From positions 1 through 15,615 of the forward strand of contig CAKZZH010000006.1 in assembly GCA_937885345.1 (NCBI GenBank): DNA of 15,615 nt. The letters are read 5' to 3'. The notes below the pieces were generated by a model. The model made no database searches and had not been told where the DNA came from. It was given only the letters and a program-made list of their open reading frames with translations. Positions 15,544 through 15,615 of this stretch are shown here, one piece after another. The translations under genes were made by a program, and so were the position numbers. Position 1 is the stretch's first letter, and each line of letters starts with the position of its first letter. Source of the stretch: an uncultured Lachnospiraceae bacterium (GTDB taxonomy: Bacteria; Bacillota; Clostridia; Lachnospirales; Lachnospiraceae).

Positions 15544-15615
15544 TATTCTTAGTCTTTTTTGGTCGGGTAAATTTACTGTAGGAATTAACAGAATATAAGA
15601 CATCCATGAATCTCA

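Overview
The window reads as chromosomal DNA of a Gram-positive Clostridia member, most likely a Lachnospiraceae relative. The evidence is indirect: moderate-to-low GC by eye, strong AGGAGG-type ribosome sites and sigma-A promoters, a cortex-hydrolase-type (SleB-like) secreted enzyme, a surface protein with Listeria-Bacteroides (InlB B-type) repeats, and a two-subunit clostridial isopropylmalate isomerase. No species can be named from the sequence alone. Every convincing gene is on the minus strand except one AP2-domain gene.

Layout in minus-strand transcription order, from the right edge. (1) leuC-leuD-nitrilase-family amidase (15483-12878): a leucine-biosynthesis transcript with its own promoter. 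It runs convergently into the plus-strand AP2 gene (12048-12881). The two genes share a CTAG that supplies both stop codons, and the apparent terminator of the leu transcript lies inside the AP2 coding sequence. (2) A SleB-type cell-wall hydrolase (11601-10768), divergent from the AP2 gene, followed by a structured intergenic stretch. (3) A tightly packed five-gene cluster: thrC, OmpR-type response regulator, histidine kinase, ParE-type and ParC-type topoisomerase subunits (10554-2489). It starts at a good promoter, has gaps of at most 32 bases or overlaps, and ends at a strong hairpin terminator. (4) A large secreted surface protein (2220 to beyond the left edge) with a consensus-like promoter, a leader of about 170 nt that looks structured and may contain a small upstream ORF, InlB B-type repeats, and a Ser-Gly-Ser-Thr-Asp/Gly linker encoded by a nested 15/45-bp tandem repeat that runs off the window.

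Four items stand out: the AP2-HNH-AP2 protein, whose HNH core has lost its key histidine and which looks like a domesticated DNA-binding protein; the unassigned structured leader of the surface protein; the terminator embedded in the opposing gene; and the joining of threonine synthase, a two-component system and a topoisomerase pair. Several tempting upstream starts (thrC, sleB, AP2) were shortened because a ribosome site or promoter element fixes a later start.
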